Notes under the pieces: model-generated
Databases searched by the model: none
Told to the model about the DNA's origin: nothing
The model's input: only the letters and a program-made list of their open reading frames with translations
DNA from: PALSA-693 sp963834725
GTDB lineage: Bacteria; Actinomycetota; Acidimicrobiia; Acidimicrobiales; Palsa-688
Reading direction: 5' to 3'
Length of the DNA stretch: 64,000 nucleotides
Assembly (NCBI GenBank): GCA_963834725.1
Contig: CAWICN010000001.1
Location: 5,642,001-5,706,000 of the forward strand
Position numbers and translations under genes: made by a program
Shown: positions 1 through 9,001 of the stretch, piece by piece
Layout: the number at the start of each line of letters is the position of its first letter
Position numbering within the stretch: the stretch's first letter is position 1

Positions 1-387
1 GCATCGTGATAGAAGAGAGGGGGGCTGCCCCCGCTCAGATTGCCCAATATGCGCTCACCTCGCCCGGTGATGAGACCTCGGCGGACCCGTTCCGAACGAC
101 GCTTACTGCAGGGACGACCTCGCCCATAATCCCGGTGCCCGGGTCGCCCTCATCGCCGGAGGTATGCGGACGTCGGCTGAGTCAGCATCCCGGGGGACCG
201 ATTACCTACATCGAGTGCCTGACGGGGTCGGAGGTTCGGCCGGTCCGATCCCCCCTACATCACTCGCCGTTCAGCCGCGGCCACGGAGCGCGGTCGTTGG
301 CAGCCACCCTGGTCGAATCCCGGCCCAGCCCGCGGTTCTGAGCAGCGAGAGGCCGCCCGTCGGCTTCGAGCCCAAGTTGAGACCTAC
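1..387. other. Left-edge stretch without a recognisable gene
   Basis: Open frames exist here, but none has recognisable family motifs or a convincing ribosome binding site. I see no RNA gene or repeat. Confidence 0.4.
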
Positions 388-864
388 GTGACCATTGCCG
401 AGCGCGGTTGGGCATCCACCGCGGCAGGGTTTGGCATGGGCTCAACGGCTGACGGTAGAACCACACCGGGTCAGGTTCGTGATCTCCGGGGACGTCGCCG
501 TCAGGCGGCAGCAACGGCCCTGACTGAGTTGCGAGACCGCGGTTGCGAAGCGGCCGGGTATCGACTGTCAGGCCCCCCGCTGGACCACGTTTGCGCCCCA
601 CATCTCTATGGCGATGACCGGATGCTCACCGTCTGGCCTGCCGAGGATCATGCGATCGTGGTGGCCATGGGCCGACACGACCAATCAAGCGAGGACGTCT
701 GCACCCTCCTTCTTGAAGCACTTGGGCTCGACGTTCCTGATGACGAAAGGGAGAAACCACCCTGTTGTGATAACGCGGGCCGACCACCCACGGACCCAGA
801 TGTTGCAGCCGGCATCGGAAATGCGATATCGCGCGTTAGGCGAGCCCGTCTTCGGGGGCGCTAA
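388..864 (+). CDS. Small hypothetical protein with a PPCC motif near the C-terminus
   Basis: 158 residues from a GTG start. An Arg-rich N-terminal helix is followed by a compact alpha/beta segment containing LTVWPAEDHAIVVAMGRHD (about residues 75-95), then an acidic DVPDDER stretch and a KPPCC motif. I recall this layout from small hypothetical proteins of actinobacterial mobile regions, and the fold impression is RelE-like, but no catalytic residues can be named and no antitoxin partner is visible. The gene converges on the decayed serine recombinase from the opposite strand, whose open frame runs on through its 3' end. A function is not assigned. Confidence 0.5.
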   Translation: MTIAERGWASTAAGFGMGSTADGRTTPGQVRDLRGRRRQAAATALTELRDRGCEAAGYRLSGPPLDHVCAPHLYGDDRMLTVWPAEDHAIVVAMGRHDQSSEDVCTLLLEALGLDVPDDEREKPPCCDNAGRPPTDPDVAAGIGNAISRVRRARLRGR

Positions 865-869
865 CGGGC

Positions 870-1888
870 TCCAACCAGCAGGGCGGTAGCCCGGTCGCGC
901 GGCTGGCAGCCAGAGGTCGGCACCTCCGACGCGGCGTGGAGTTTTGTTTTGAGTCCCCCCTCCGACACGACCGTTAAGGACACGAGCTTCGAAGACACAC
1001 TCCTTCGGGTCGTACGTACCTTCGAGGCCGACCTCCTCGTTGAACTTGGCCTTGAGGACGGGATCGCCGTCTTCGAGCAGAGGAAGTAGACCGCCGATCG
1101 CTTCGAGTTCGGCTCTGAGTTCGGCCGGGGTCACGGTCTCCGTCGCCTTGAGCTGGGCTTGCTGCGACTGAGCTTCTGCTGCCGCTCGCTCTGCAGTGAC
1201 CTGCTTGATCCAGCCCGCGACGATCGTGGGCTCGGTGCCGACTTCGAGGGCTTGGCGGTAGCGCTCCAGCTTGCGGTCGCACTCGCGAATGGCTCCCTTG
1301 ATGGCAGACGTTTCGACCGCCGGCTCGGTGGTGGAGACCGCCGCCATGGCGACGCAGGTGTCGTCGATGTGTTCGTCTCCGAAGAGTTCGACAAGCCAAG
1401 TGTCGAGGTGGGGGAGTGGGTCGTGCTCGCGGAAGTTGACCGATCGAGGGTGTATCGGTGGCGAGGGCGTATTCGTTAGCGAACTTGCAGCGGTAGTAGG
1501 TCCGGCCACCGCTCACGGCGTCTTGCATGTACCGTCCACAACCGCACTTGACCCTGTGACGCAGGGCGTAGATGCGGTTCCGCCTTGGCGCAGTCCAGGT
1601 CCGTGAGCCCGCTCGCCCGACCATCCGCCGCTGAACCGCGTCGAACGTCTCCCGGGTGATCAGCAGCTCGTGCGCCGGCCCGGCCGACCAGACCCACGAC
1701 TCCTCGCTGTTCCGGCGCCGCTTCCACGGAAGCGAGCGGGTCTGGCCGACATCGAAGAAATCGATGACGATAGCGCCGCCGGCAGATTCGACGAGCTGGC
1801 GGCTGCGGTGCAGTTGCCATTGCTTCTACGACTCGGGGTCCTGCTGATCCTCGGTGCTGACCCAACCGTAGAAGGCGAAGCGGATCAT
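870..1888 (-). pseudogene. Decayed large serine recombinase with the catalytic core deleted
   Basis: The minus-strand start at 1888 gives MIRFAFYGWVSTEDQQDPES, the typical N-terminus of actinobacterial serine recombinases. An in-frame TAG follows, then KQWQLHRSR and the GQTRSLPWKRR motif. The frame then jumps straight to SEESWVWSAGPAHELL, which normally lies about 200 residues further on. Most of the resolvase catalytic domain and the first part of the Recombinase domain are therefore missing. The zinc-ribbon CGCGRYMQ...YYRCKF is intact. A frameshift near 1478 moves the C-terminal coiled-coil (LDTWLVELFGDEHIDDTC onward) to another frame, which stays open to about 685. It is non-functional by three independent lesions. 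The homologous protein order is known family knowledge; the deletion is inferred. Confidence 0.8.
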
Positions 1889-1929
1889 GACCGTCGACCC
1901 TACGCCGCCAGTTTCGGCTGGCTGGGGAC

Positions 1930-2156
1930 CGCTTGCTGTGCCCGGGCGCTCAACGAGATCCTGGCCAGGTGCGTAGCAGTGTCACCGCGCACCGAGCAGG
2001 TCGCCCGCGCTTACGCGGCCGAGGCGCTCGCGGGTCATCCGACGGCGGCCCGCAGCCTCGGGACCAGGCTCGGTTGGTCCGAGGCGACCGTGTTACGGGA
2101 GTTGCACACCGTCAGGGGGATCGCCCGGCAGGTTCTCGCGAGCGGGACGTCAGCAA
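1930..2156 (+). pseudogene. Truncated hypothetical gene cut by the IS21 left end
   Basis: A plus-strand frame encodes RTEQVARAYAAEALAGHP, then SLGTRLGWSEATVLRELHTV, which resembles a helix-turn-helix segment. It runs into the IS21 terminus at 2157, and its stop at 2171-2173 lies inside the IS. The upstream part of the frame is antisense to the dead recombinase, so the true start is unclear. I do not recognise a family. No matching downstream half was found on the far side of the IS21 at 13109. Confidence 0.25.
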
Positions 2157-2309
2157 TGTTGAGGATCACGTAATTCTCCGCAGACTCGATCACTGAAATT
2201 CCCCACTCTCCCGGGGACCGGTGGGGCCTTGATGGTCCACCAATCGGGTGGGGCTCCTCGCTGACGCTGGCGGTTCTGACACCGATCCAGCAGGAGGAGC
2301 CCCGGCCCC
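2157..2309. repeat. IS21 left terminal repeats and istA leader
   Basis: Holds the outer TGTTGAGGATCACG end and two GGGGAATT-type transposase-binding repeats on the complement, followed by the istA ribosome binding site (CAGGAGGAG, 2290-2298). The pattern mirrors the right end at 13055-13108. Confidence 0.7.
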
Positions 2310-3687
2310 ATGATCTCAACGGGAGAAGACGTGGAAGCACATGTTTTGAGGAAGAGGGGATGGTCGATCTCGGCGATCGCCCGTCACCTTGGCCGTGACC
2401 GCAAGACGGTCCGCGACTATCTGGAAGGAAGACGCCAGCCGGGGGTACGCCGGCGGCCGGGCCCTGACCCGCTGGAGCGGTTCGTGCCGTATCTGACCGC
2501 CCGGTTCGCCGATGACCCGCACGTGTGGGCGTCCGCCCTCTTCGACGAGGTGGCCCCGCTGGGCTATGACCGCTCGTATCCGAGTTTTGTGCGCCAGCTG
2601 CGGGAGGCGGGGCTGCGCCCGCATTGCGAGGCGTGTGGCGGGGTTCGGGGCCGGGAGTCGATCGACATTCCCCATCCCGCCGGCGAGGAGATCCAGTGGG
2701 ACTGGTTCGAGCGGCGCCGGGCGCCTTGGGGTGGGACGGCGTATGTGCTGTTGGGGACGTTGCCGCATTCGGGTCGCACCCGGGGGGTGCTGGCGCCAGC
2801 GACCGACCAGGCCCACCTGGTGGAGGCCATGGACGGTGTGTTACGCCGCCTGGGGGGCACGGCGCGTAAGTGGCGGGTGGATCGCATGGCCACGGTGATC
2901 GTGCCCGGCACCGCCGATGCTGCAGGAGAGTTTCGCGCCGGTGGCCAAGCACTATGGGGCGTCGATCGCGCCGTGCCCGCCCCGGCGGGGCAATCGCAAG
3001 GGATCGGTGGAGGCCGGTGTGCGTTTCGCTACCGGCCGGTGGTGGCGGACCCTGGCCGCGGACTCCGCCGAGGCGGCCCAGGTCAGCCTGGACCGGTTCT
3101 GGGCGACCACTGGTGACGGCCGGCTGCGCAGCCCGGGCCGCATCGAAGAGCCGCCCGCCGATGGGTCCCGGCCGGCCTGGCCGACGGTGGGCGAGTTGGC
3201 CGACGCCGAACCGCTGCTGGCCCTGCCGGCAGTGCCGTTCCCGGCCAGGGTGGAAGCCACCGCGGTGGTCGATCATCAGGCCAGCGTGGCGTTTAGGGGG
3301 AACCGTTACTCGGTGCCGCCCGGCTATCGAACGGCGACAATGAGGCTGTTCCACCGGCTAGGCAGCGGACAGTTGGAGGTGGTCAGCCCGTCTGGGATCC
3401 TGCTGGTCACTCACCGCCTGGCCGCTCCCGGGGCGGGACTGATCCTGCGCACTCCCCAACATCGCGAGGCGCTCGAGAAGGTGATCTTGAGCCAGTTCTC
3501 CGCCGCCCGGCCTTGTGACCGCAAGGCAAACCGTCCTGTCGGGCCGGCCGCGCTGGCCGAGCGGGACCGCCTGCTCGGCCAGGCCGACACCGAGCCGAGC
3601 GTCGATCTGGAAGCGGTGGCCGAGGTGATCCGCTTGGCCTTCCCCGGATCCACCGAAGTTGACGGCCGCGAGGGGGTGACGGCGTGA
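2310..3687 (+). pseudogene. istA: IS21 transposase IstA, split by a one-base frameshift
   Basis: The first frame (2310 to about 2917) begins with a helix-turn-helix (WSISAIARHLGRDRKTVRDY) and runs into the rve/DDE integrase core (IQWDWFE...). The second frame resumes at LQESFAPVAKHYG and continues through EAGVRFATGRWWRT and the C-terminal FRGNRYSVP domain to 3687. Joining PGTAD to LQESFAPVAKHYG needs removal of one base near 2917-2919. The reconstructed protein would be about 458 residues, normal for IstA. I see no slippery heptamer that would argue for programmed frameshifting, so I treat it as a mutation. The stop overlaps the istB GTG start (GTGA at 3684-3687). Confidence 0.85.
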
Positions 3688-4490
3688 GCGCCAACTCCGA
3701 CTACCAAAAGCTTCGCTCCCATCTGGCCACCCTGCGGCTGTCCGCCGCGGCCGAAGCCCTGCCCAGCCTGTTGGACCAGGCCCGCGCCGACAAGTTGAGC
3801 CCGACGGTGCTTTTGGAGCGGCTGCTGGCCGTCGAGGTCGACGCCACAGTGGCCCGCCGCCAGGCCAGCCTGGCCCGCTTCGCCTGCCTGCCCGCCCCCT
3901 GGCGGATCGCCGACTTCGACTTCGACGCCCAGCCCGCCATAGACCCCAAACTGGTCGAGGAGCTCGCCACCCTGCGGTTCTTAGACGACGCCACCAACGT
4001 GCTGCTCATCGGACCGCCCGGTGTAGGCAAGACCATGCTCGCGGTCGGGTTGGGCTGGGAGGCCGTCGAGGCCGGCTACAAGGTCCACTACACCACCGCC
4101 TCAGACCTGGCCGCCCGATGCCACCGCGCCGCCATAGAAGGCCGCTGGGCCACCATGATGCGCCACTATGCCAACTGCAAGCTGTTGATCATCGACGAGC
4201 TCGGCTACCTGCCCCTGCCCGCGGAAGCGGCCGCCGCCATCTTCCAAGTCGTCACCCAGCGCTACCTCAAAGGCTCCATCTGCCTGACCACCAACCTGGG
4301 CATCGCCAGCTGGGGCAAGGTCTTCGGCGAGGACCAGATGGTCGCAGCAGCGATGCTCGACCGCCTCCTGCACCGCTCGGTGGTGTTCAACATCGACGGC
4401 CCCTCCTACCGGATGCGGGCTCACCGGGCCCGCGCTGAAGCGACCCGCAAAGCAGTGACCAGCCGTGCCCATCCGGCAGAACCCCGTTGA
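3684..4490 (+). CDS. istB: IS21 helper ATPase IstB
   Basis: 268 residues, normal IstB length. It has a DnaC-like AAA+ fold with Walker A GPPGVGKT (about residues 112-119), Walker B LLIIDELGYLP and sensor-1 ICLTTN. IstB loads and remodels target DNA for IstA. The start is a GTG that overlaps the istA stop by four bases, so translation is probably coupled. The reading frame is intact, but its IstA partner is frameshifted, so the IS is probably not autonomous. Its TGA stop overlaps a TTG start of the downstream small-gene segment. Confidence 0.93.
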   Translation: MSANSDYQKLRSHLATLRLSAAAEALPSLLDQARADKLSPTVLLERLLAVEVDATVARRQASLARFACLPAPWRIADFDFDAQPAIDPKLVEELATLRFLDDATNVLLIGPPGVGKTMLAVGLGWEAVEAGYKVHYTTASDLAARCHRAAIEGRWATMMRHYANCKLLIIDELGYLPLPAEAAAAIFQVVTQRYLKGSICLTTNLGIASWGKVFGEDQMVAAAMLDRLLHRSVVFNIDGPSYRMRAHRARAEATRKAVTSRAHPAEPR

Positions 4491-4625
4491 GTAACGATCC
4501 TGTAACGATTCTTTGTCCGGCCTGTCAGGATTCTGAGCCACTCCAAACAGTGACCGGCACCTACCTGCCTAGGAGACACCCCGTTGAGTAACGATCCTGT
4601 AACGATTCTTTGTCCGGTCTGTCAG
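4481..4625 (+). repeat. 97-base offset duplication of the istB / zinc-ribbon junction
   Basis: A 48-base block at 4481-4528 recurs at 4578-4625 with one mismatch (C at 4521, T at 4618). Each copy contains a TTGAGTAAC start and the codons for SNDPVTILCP. The first copy overlaps the istB stop and leads into a short frame that ends after about 34 codons. The second starts the full zinc-ribbon frame behind a TAGGAGAC ribosome binding site. Confidence 0.85.
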
Positions 4626-4769
4626 CGGCTATTCGTCCCTCAAGGGAAGCGCCGGTGGTGCTCTGAAGCGTGCCGAGTTGCTGCATGGCGTCGACGTCGA
4701 CAAGCCGCCACCGCCCCCATCACGCTGCCAACTGCTCGGCCACGGCGGAGGTTGACCCAGGCGTCGTAG
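4584..4769 (+). pseudogene. IS21 zinc-ribbon accessory protein, N-terminal part (interrupted)
   Basis: Starting at TTG 4584 the protein reads MSNDPVTILCPVCQRLF, then RRWCSEACRVAAWRRRR, a treble-clef-like CxxC...WCSxxC knuckle with a basic helix. At 4748 the frame enters an IS256 element and stops in its terminal repeat. After the IS the frame resumes at 6274 (PITVYEC) and is cut again by a group II intron at 6295/6296. It resumes at 11645 as DNCGTRAVGQQRCEDCG. The rebuilt protein is about 107 residues with two or three Cys4 zinc knuckles. A related protein (35133-35579) precedes an unrelated serine recombinase, so I infer an accessory DNA- or RNA-binding role in transposition. Confidence 0.8.
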
Positions 4770-6265
4770 AAGTTTGAGTGGCGGTCCTCCGCCTCGGTCG
4801 TGCCGTGAGGCACGCTCGGGGTGTCACCCATCCGAGTGAGAACGGAGGACCACCAGTGAAGACAGCATCACACACGATCAGCGCCGGCGCAGCCAACCTG
4901 CGGTTGGTGTCGGGTGTCGGCCTTGTCGACCTCTCCCAGCAGGAGCTGCCTGAGCGGCTGGCCGGAAAGGTGAGCGACCAACTCGAGCACTTCGCCGCCC
5001 AGATGCGACACGGCCTGTTGGCAGCGTCGGTGAACATCGGCTTGGAGGTGATGGGCGAACTGATGGAGGCCGAGGTCACCGAGCTGGCCGGCCCGAAGGG
5101 CAAGCACAACCCCGGCCGGGCCGCGTATCGCCACGGGACCGAGGACGGCAAAGTCAGCTTGGGCGGACGCCGCGTGGCGGTGACCCGTCCCCGGGTGCGA
5201 TCCGTCGAAGACGAAGACGGCACCGAGCGGGAGTTGCGTCTCGAGTCGTATGACACCTTCGCCAGCGTCGACCTGCTGGCAGATCACATGGTCGCAGCGA
5301 TGCTCGCCGGACTGTCAACCCGCCGATACCCCGCCGGGCTGGAACCGGTCGGCGAGGCTGTCGAGGAGACGGCTTCGGGGACGTCGCGTTCGTCGGTGAG
5401 CCGACGATTCTGCGCCATGACCGAGGAGCGCCTCGCCGAGTTCCGCACCCAGCCCCTCGATGATCATCGATGGTTGATCGTCTTCGTCGATGGTTTCGAC
5501 TTCGCTGATCACACCATGATCGGGGCGCTTGGTGTCACTTCTGAGGGGACCAAGGTTCCCCTCGGAGTGGTGGAGGGATCGACCGAGAACGCGAATGTCG
5601 TGCGTGGCCTGATCGCCTCGCTTCGAGACCGGGGACTCGACGCCGCTGACGGGATCCTCTTCGTCCTCGACGGCGCCAAGGCGCTACATAAGGCGGTTCG
5701 CGACGTCTTCGGCGACCATGCGGTGATCGCCCGGTGTCGGGTCCACAAGGAGAGGAATGTTCTCGACCACCTGGTCGAGAACGAGCGCCCCTGGGTGCGG
5801 CGCAAGCTGCGAGCGGCGTGGGCCAACCCCGATCCCACCGAGGCGGAGGCCGCCCTGAAGGCGTTGGCCGCCCAGCTCGAGCGTGTCAACCCTGACGCCG
5901 CCGCGAGCCTTCGCGAGGGACTGGCCGAGACGCTCACCGTGACCCGCCTGGGCGTCACCGGTAGCCTGCTCAAGACCGTCATGGGCACCAACCCAGTCGA
6001 GTCGATGATCGAGATCGTCCGCCAGCACTCCAAGAACGTCAAGCGCTGGCAGCCCGGCGACATGCGACTCAGGTGGGCGGCCGCCGGCATGCTCGAAGCG
6101 TCCAAACAGTTCCGACGCGTCAAGGGCTACCGACAACTCCCCGCCCTCGCCGGCGCCCTACGACACACCGTTCACGCAGACCAATCCAACCTGGCCGTCA
6201 CAGCCTGAAACTACGATTCACATCAGGAGGCCGTCACCAAATTCTACGGCCAGCGGGACATCCTC
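4748..6265 (+). mobile_element. IS256-family insertion sequence
   Basis: About 1518 bases. The ends form an imperfect inverted repeat: left GAGGTTGACCC...CGTAGAAG, right (complement) GAGGATGTCCC...CGTAGAAT, continuing to matching CGGTCCTCC / CGGCCTCCT. It is flanked by an 8-base direct repeat, CCACGGCG, at 4740-4747 and 6266-6273, the target-duplication size of this family. Precise removal rejoins the zinc-ribbon frame as ...ARPRR-PITVYEC. The element is therefore complete and inserted after the IS21 had its accessory gene. Confidence 0.85.
4856..6208 (+). CDS. IS256-family (Transposase_mut) DDE transposase
   Basis: 450 residues from GTG 4856, chosen because GGAGGA (4843-4848) lies seven bases upstream; the longer frame from 4778 starts inside the IS terminus. 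DDE residues are visible in FVDGFDFADHTMIGALGV (first Asp), FVLDGAKALHKA (second Asp) and GTNPVESMIEIVR (Glu). The C-terminal part with KNVKRWQPGDMRLRWAAAGM is typical of the IS1249-like branch. It cuts and pastes or copies the element through a circular intermediate. No frame damage is seen, so it may be active. Confidence 0.95.
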   Translation: MKTASHTISAGAANLRLVSGVGLVDLSQQELPERLAGKVSDQLEHFAAQMRHGLLAASVNIGLEVMGELMEAEVTELAGPKGKHNPGRAAYRHGTEDGKVSLGGRRVAVTRPRVRSVEDEDGTERELRLESYDTFASVDLLADHMVAAMLAGLSTRRYPAGLEPVGEAVEETASGTSRSSVSRRFCAMTEERLAEFRTQPLDDHRWLIVFVDGFDFADHTMIGALGVTSEGTKVPLGVVEGSTENANVVRGLIASLRDRGLDAADGILFVLDGAKALHKAVRDVFGDHAVIARCRVHKERNVLDHLVENERPWVRRKLRAAWANPDPTEAEAALKALAAQLERVNPDAAASLREGLAETLTVTRLGVTGSLLKTVMGTNPVESMIEIVRQHSKNVKRWQPGDMRLRWAAAGMLEASKQFRRVKGYRQLPALAGALRHTVHADQSNLAVTA

Positions 6266-6295
6266 CCACGGCGGCCCATCACCGTCTACGAATGC
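6266..6295 (+). pseudogene. Zinc-ribbon accessory gene, middle segment between IS256 and the intron
   Basis: This short segment begins with the second copy of the IS256 target duplication and encodes PRRPITVYEC. It ends at TGC, immediately before the GTGCG of the group II intron. The codon phase matches both the upstream part ending at 4747 and the downstream part starting at 11645. Confidence 0.75.
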
Positions 6296-6934
6296 GTGCG
6301 TCACGAACGCGAAGGAGGAGTCATGTAGGAGACCCCTTTGGATGCGGTGCTGTGCAAGGAGATGGAGGTTTGGCCCTCCGGCGCCGGCCTACGGGGGCAG
6401 GCGTCAAACCACCCTGAGCTGCGTTGGCTGAAGACCGTCGTGGTGAGCGTCAGGGAAAAGGCGTGGCGCGACCACGTCAGGTGGGGACCAGGAAGACGTT
6501 CCAGAGCGTCGGGGAGGCCGCGAGGCTGAACCGATGTCGCCGTTGACGCGTCGAAATAGATCGGATGGCATCAAAACCGGGGGTTTCGCATTCTCTCCTG
6601 GGATGAGCCTGGCGGATAACCCGTCTACTGGCCAGGTGGTGCCCGGCGTATAGGCGGCGTGAGCCTGGTCTGCTGCTCTTGCACGGAACGTGAGAAGGCG
6701 AGCGTCGATACCGCTGGTCGGTATAAATGGGTGAAGTGCGCCCCCCGGTCACGAGAGGGAGCCTGCCGAGGAGCAACCGAAGGCAGTGAGTACCGATGCG
6801 ACCCTCGCCGGCGGACCGGCCTGTAGTAGCTGCGAAGCGCCTGCTCGCTGGGGTGGGGGCGGAGCGAAGGGGCCGGCTCATCAGGAATGTTGCTTCGATC
6901 AACCGGGCGGTCCCCGGGAGGAAGACAAAGGAAC
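6296..6934 (+). ncRNA. Group II intron domains I-III and leader before the RT
   Basis: No protein gene is evident in this GC-rich stretch. It should fold as the intron ribozyme domains I-III that precede the domain IV ORF. GTGCG at 6296 and the EBS1 candidate at 6588-6593 are the only elements I can place; a full fold was not made. Confidence 0.6.
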
Positions 6935-7624
6935 ATGCCAGGCCAACAGAACAAGCCTTTCTGTATTCCCAAGCAGTCCGTGTGGGAGGCGTACAGGCAG
7001 GTTGCTGCGAACAAAGGTGCTCCGGGAGTGGACGGCGAGTCCCTGGAGGCGTTCGGGTCGGACTTGCAGAACAATCTCTACAAGATCTGGAACCGGATGT
7101 CGTCGGGCAGCTACTTCCCGCCCCCGGTGCGGGCAGTGGACATACCCAAGCCGCACGGTGGAGGGACCAGACGTCTAGGCGTGCCCACCATTGCCGACAG
7201 GGTGGCTCAAACGGTGGTGGCCGACCATCTGGAGGAAAGGGCGGAGCGTATCTTCCACCCCGACTCCTACGGCTATCGGCCGCGCAAGTCGACCCTTGAC
7301 GCTGTGGCGACATGCCGGCAGCGGTGCTGGAAGCGCGACTGGATCATCGACCTTGATGTTCAGAAGTTCTTCGACACCGTCCCCTGGGAGCTCATCGTCA
7401 AAGCGGTGGAGGCGGTCACCGACTGCCCGTGGGTCTTGCTGTATGTGAAGCGGTGGCTTGCCGCTCCCATGCAGCTACCAGACGGCACCTTGGTGGAACG
7501 GGACAAGGGAACCCCGCAGGGGTCGGCGGCCTCGCCGATCCTGGCGAATCTGTTCATGCATTTCGCCTTCGACAGGTGGATGGCCCGGAACTTTCCGACC
7601 GTCCAGTTCGAGCGCTTCGCCGAC
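6935..7624 (+). pseudogene. ltrA: Group II intron reverse transcriptase, N-terminal part to FAD
   Basis: Starts at ATG 6935 behind GGGAGGAAG. RT motifs in order: NKGAPGVDG (RT0-1), PHGGGTRRLGVPTIADRVAQ (RT2), DSYGYRPRKSTLDA (RT2a), WIIDLDVQKFFDTV (RT3), GTPQGSAASPILANL (RT4), then ERFAD at 7610-7624, where the reading frame enters a RIT element. The second catalytic Asp of FADD lies on the far side at 10997-11002. The intact protein would be about 416 residues. The insertion separates the active site, so retromobility from this copy should be lost. Confidence 0.93.
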
Positions 7625-7648
7625 TTATGACGAATTCAGGATAAGTCC
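7625..7648 (+). repeat. 24-base RT-side flank of RIT copy 1
   Basis: Lies between the RT Ala-Asp codons (7619-7624) and the RIT inverted repeat. It is built on an inverted repeat ACTTAT...ATAAGT around an EcoRI-like GAATTC. The same 24 bases with one change (last base) occur beside RIT copy 2 at 33352-33375, again on the side upstream in the RT gene. Confidence 0.85.
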
Positions 7649-7684
7649 GCTTATGCCGAGAACCGAATTATGCCGAGGATCGGC
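7649..7684 (+). repeat. RIT copy 1 left 36-base inverted repeat
   Basis: Begins GCTTATGCCGAGAACCGAAT and matches the right terminal repeat at 10960-10995 perfectly in inverse orientation. In this copy two extra outer bases (CC/GG) also pair but probably come from the target. Confidence 0.93.
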
Positions 7685-7798
7685 GCAGAGACGGCTGTTT
7701 GACCTGCTCACTGACGGTGTGGGTTGGGGGAAGTTCGGCATAATTCTGGGCACGTGACGGAGGATTCCTCTTTGGGTTCGACCAGAGAGGGGATCACC

Positions 7799-9001
7799 GT
7801 GAGCAGTCCGAGACCTGTGCGTGTCAGGGGGCCGTTGGCCCCGTTCGCGGTTGGCTTCGAGGAGGACTTGGCCGGCCAGGGCTATAGGTCAGCGACCGAC
7901 CACCTGTATGTGATGGCCCAGTTGAGCCGCTGGATGGGCAGCGAGATGTTGGGCGCGGCGGACCTGTCGCTGTCGGGGATCGAGGAGTTCCTCGGCTGGA
8001 GAGAGGCCAGCGGCTACGTGAGTGCGGTGTCGCCGGTGCGGTTGTCGCGGCTGGTGGACTATCTGGTCTGTGTCGGGGCCGTCGCCGGCTTCGAGAGCGC
8101 CGTTGCCGACACCCCTGTTGAGTCTCTGATCGAGCGTTACAGGTGCTTCCTGCTCCAAGAGAGGGGTTTCCAGACCGACAGCGTCCGGGTCTATGTCGAC
8201 GTAGCCCGCCTGTTCTTGTTGTGGTTGTCAACGGACGGTGACCTCGACTTGGAGAAGGCGACCGCGGCGGAAGTGACCCGGTTCGTGCTGGGAGAGTCTC
8301 AGCGCTTGAGGCTCGCTTCGGCCAAGGCGATGACAACCAGGCTGCGGTCGCTGCTGCGGTTTCTGTATGTGCAGGGCCTTACAGCGCTCCCGTTAGCGGA
8401 CGCGGTGCCTTCGGTGGCCGGCTGGCGTCTGGCTTCCCTGCCAAAGGCGCTTCCGCCGTCACAGGTTGCTTCGCTGTTGAAGAGTTGCGACCGGCGGACC
8501 AGGATCGGCCGGCGCGATTACGCGGTCCTGATCGTGTTGTCACGCCTGGGGTTGCGGGCCGGGGAAGTCGCCAGACTGCGGCTGGGCGACATCGACTGGC
8601 GATCCGGTGATCTGCTCGTGCGAGGCAAAGGTGGACGCAGCGACCGGCTGCCACTGCCCGTCGATGTCGGCGAGGCGATTGTCGCCTGGCTGACCCGGGG
8701 CCGGCCAACTTGCCTGAGCATGTCGGTGTTCGTCCGGGTGCGAGCACCGCATCGGGCCCTGACCTCTGGTGGTGTGTCCGCGGTCGTGTGGCACGCCTGT
8801 GAGCGGGGCGGCGTGGACCGAACAGGCGCGCACCGGCTCCGCCATTCTGCCGCGACCGGCATGCTGGCGGCTGGGGGGAGCCTGGATGAGATCGGACAAG
8901 TACTCCGACATCAGCGCAGGGACACCACCTCGATTTACGCGAAAGTCGACCGGCGGTCCCTGGTGGCGGTGGTCCGCCCGTGGCCGGGAGCACGACCGTG
9001 A
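7799..9001 (+). CDS. ritA: RIT tyrosine recombinase A
   Basis: 400 residues from GTG 7799, chosen for the AGAGGGG seven bases upstream; in-frame upstream starts exist near 7724 and 7754. An N-terminal SAM-like core-binding domain (GYRSATDHLYVMAQLSRWM) is followed by a tyrosine-recombinase catalytic domain. Catalytic residues seen: Arg in LGLRAGEVARL, Lys in VRGKGGRSDRLPLP, HRLRH, the second His in VLRHQRRDTTSIY, and the Tyr nucleophile in SIYAKVD. Its TGA overlaps the ritB GTG start. All six key residues are present, so it should be active. The protein is identical to copy 2. Confidence 0.93.
   Translation: MSSPRPVRVRGPLAPFAVGFEEDLAGQGYRSATDHLYVMAQLSRWMGSEMLGAADLSLSGIEEFLGWREASGYVSAVSPVRLSRLVDYLVCVGAVAGFESAVADTPVESLIERYRCFLLQERGFQTDSVRVYVDVARLFLLWLSTDGDLDLEKATAAEVTRFVLGESQRLRLASAKAMTTRLRSLLRFLYVQGLTALPLADAVPSVAGWRLASLPKALPPSQVASLLKSCDRRTRIGRRDYAVLIVLSRLGLRAGEVARLRLGDIDWRSGDLLVRGKGGRSDRLPLPVDVGEAIVAWLTRGRPTCLSMSVFVRVRAPHRALTSGGVSAVVWHACERGGVDRTGAHRLRHSAATGMLAAGGSLDEIGQVLRHQRRDTTSIYAKVDRRSLVAVVRPWPGARP

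Noticed and set aside
2905..2925. Programmed frameshift in istA
   Set aside because: No slippery heptamer or downstream pseudoknot was evident; a one-base insertion fits better, though recoding is not fully excluded.
2035..3354. 439-codon minus-strand frame opposite istA
   Set aside because: Pro/Arg-rich antisense frame; the plus strand encodes IstA motifs.
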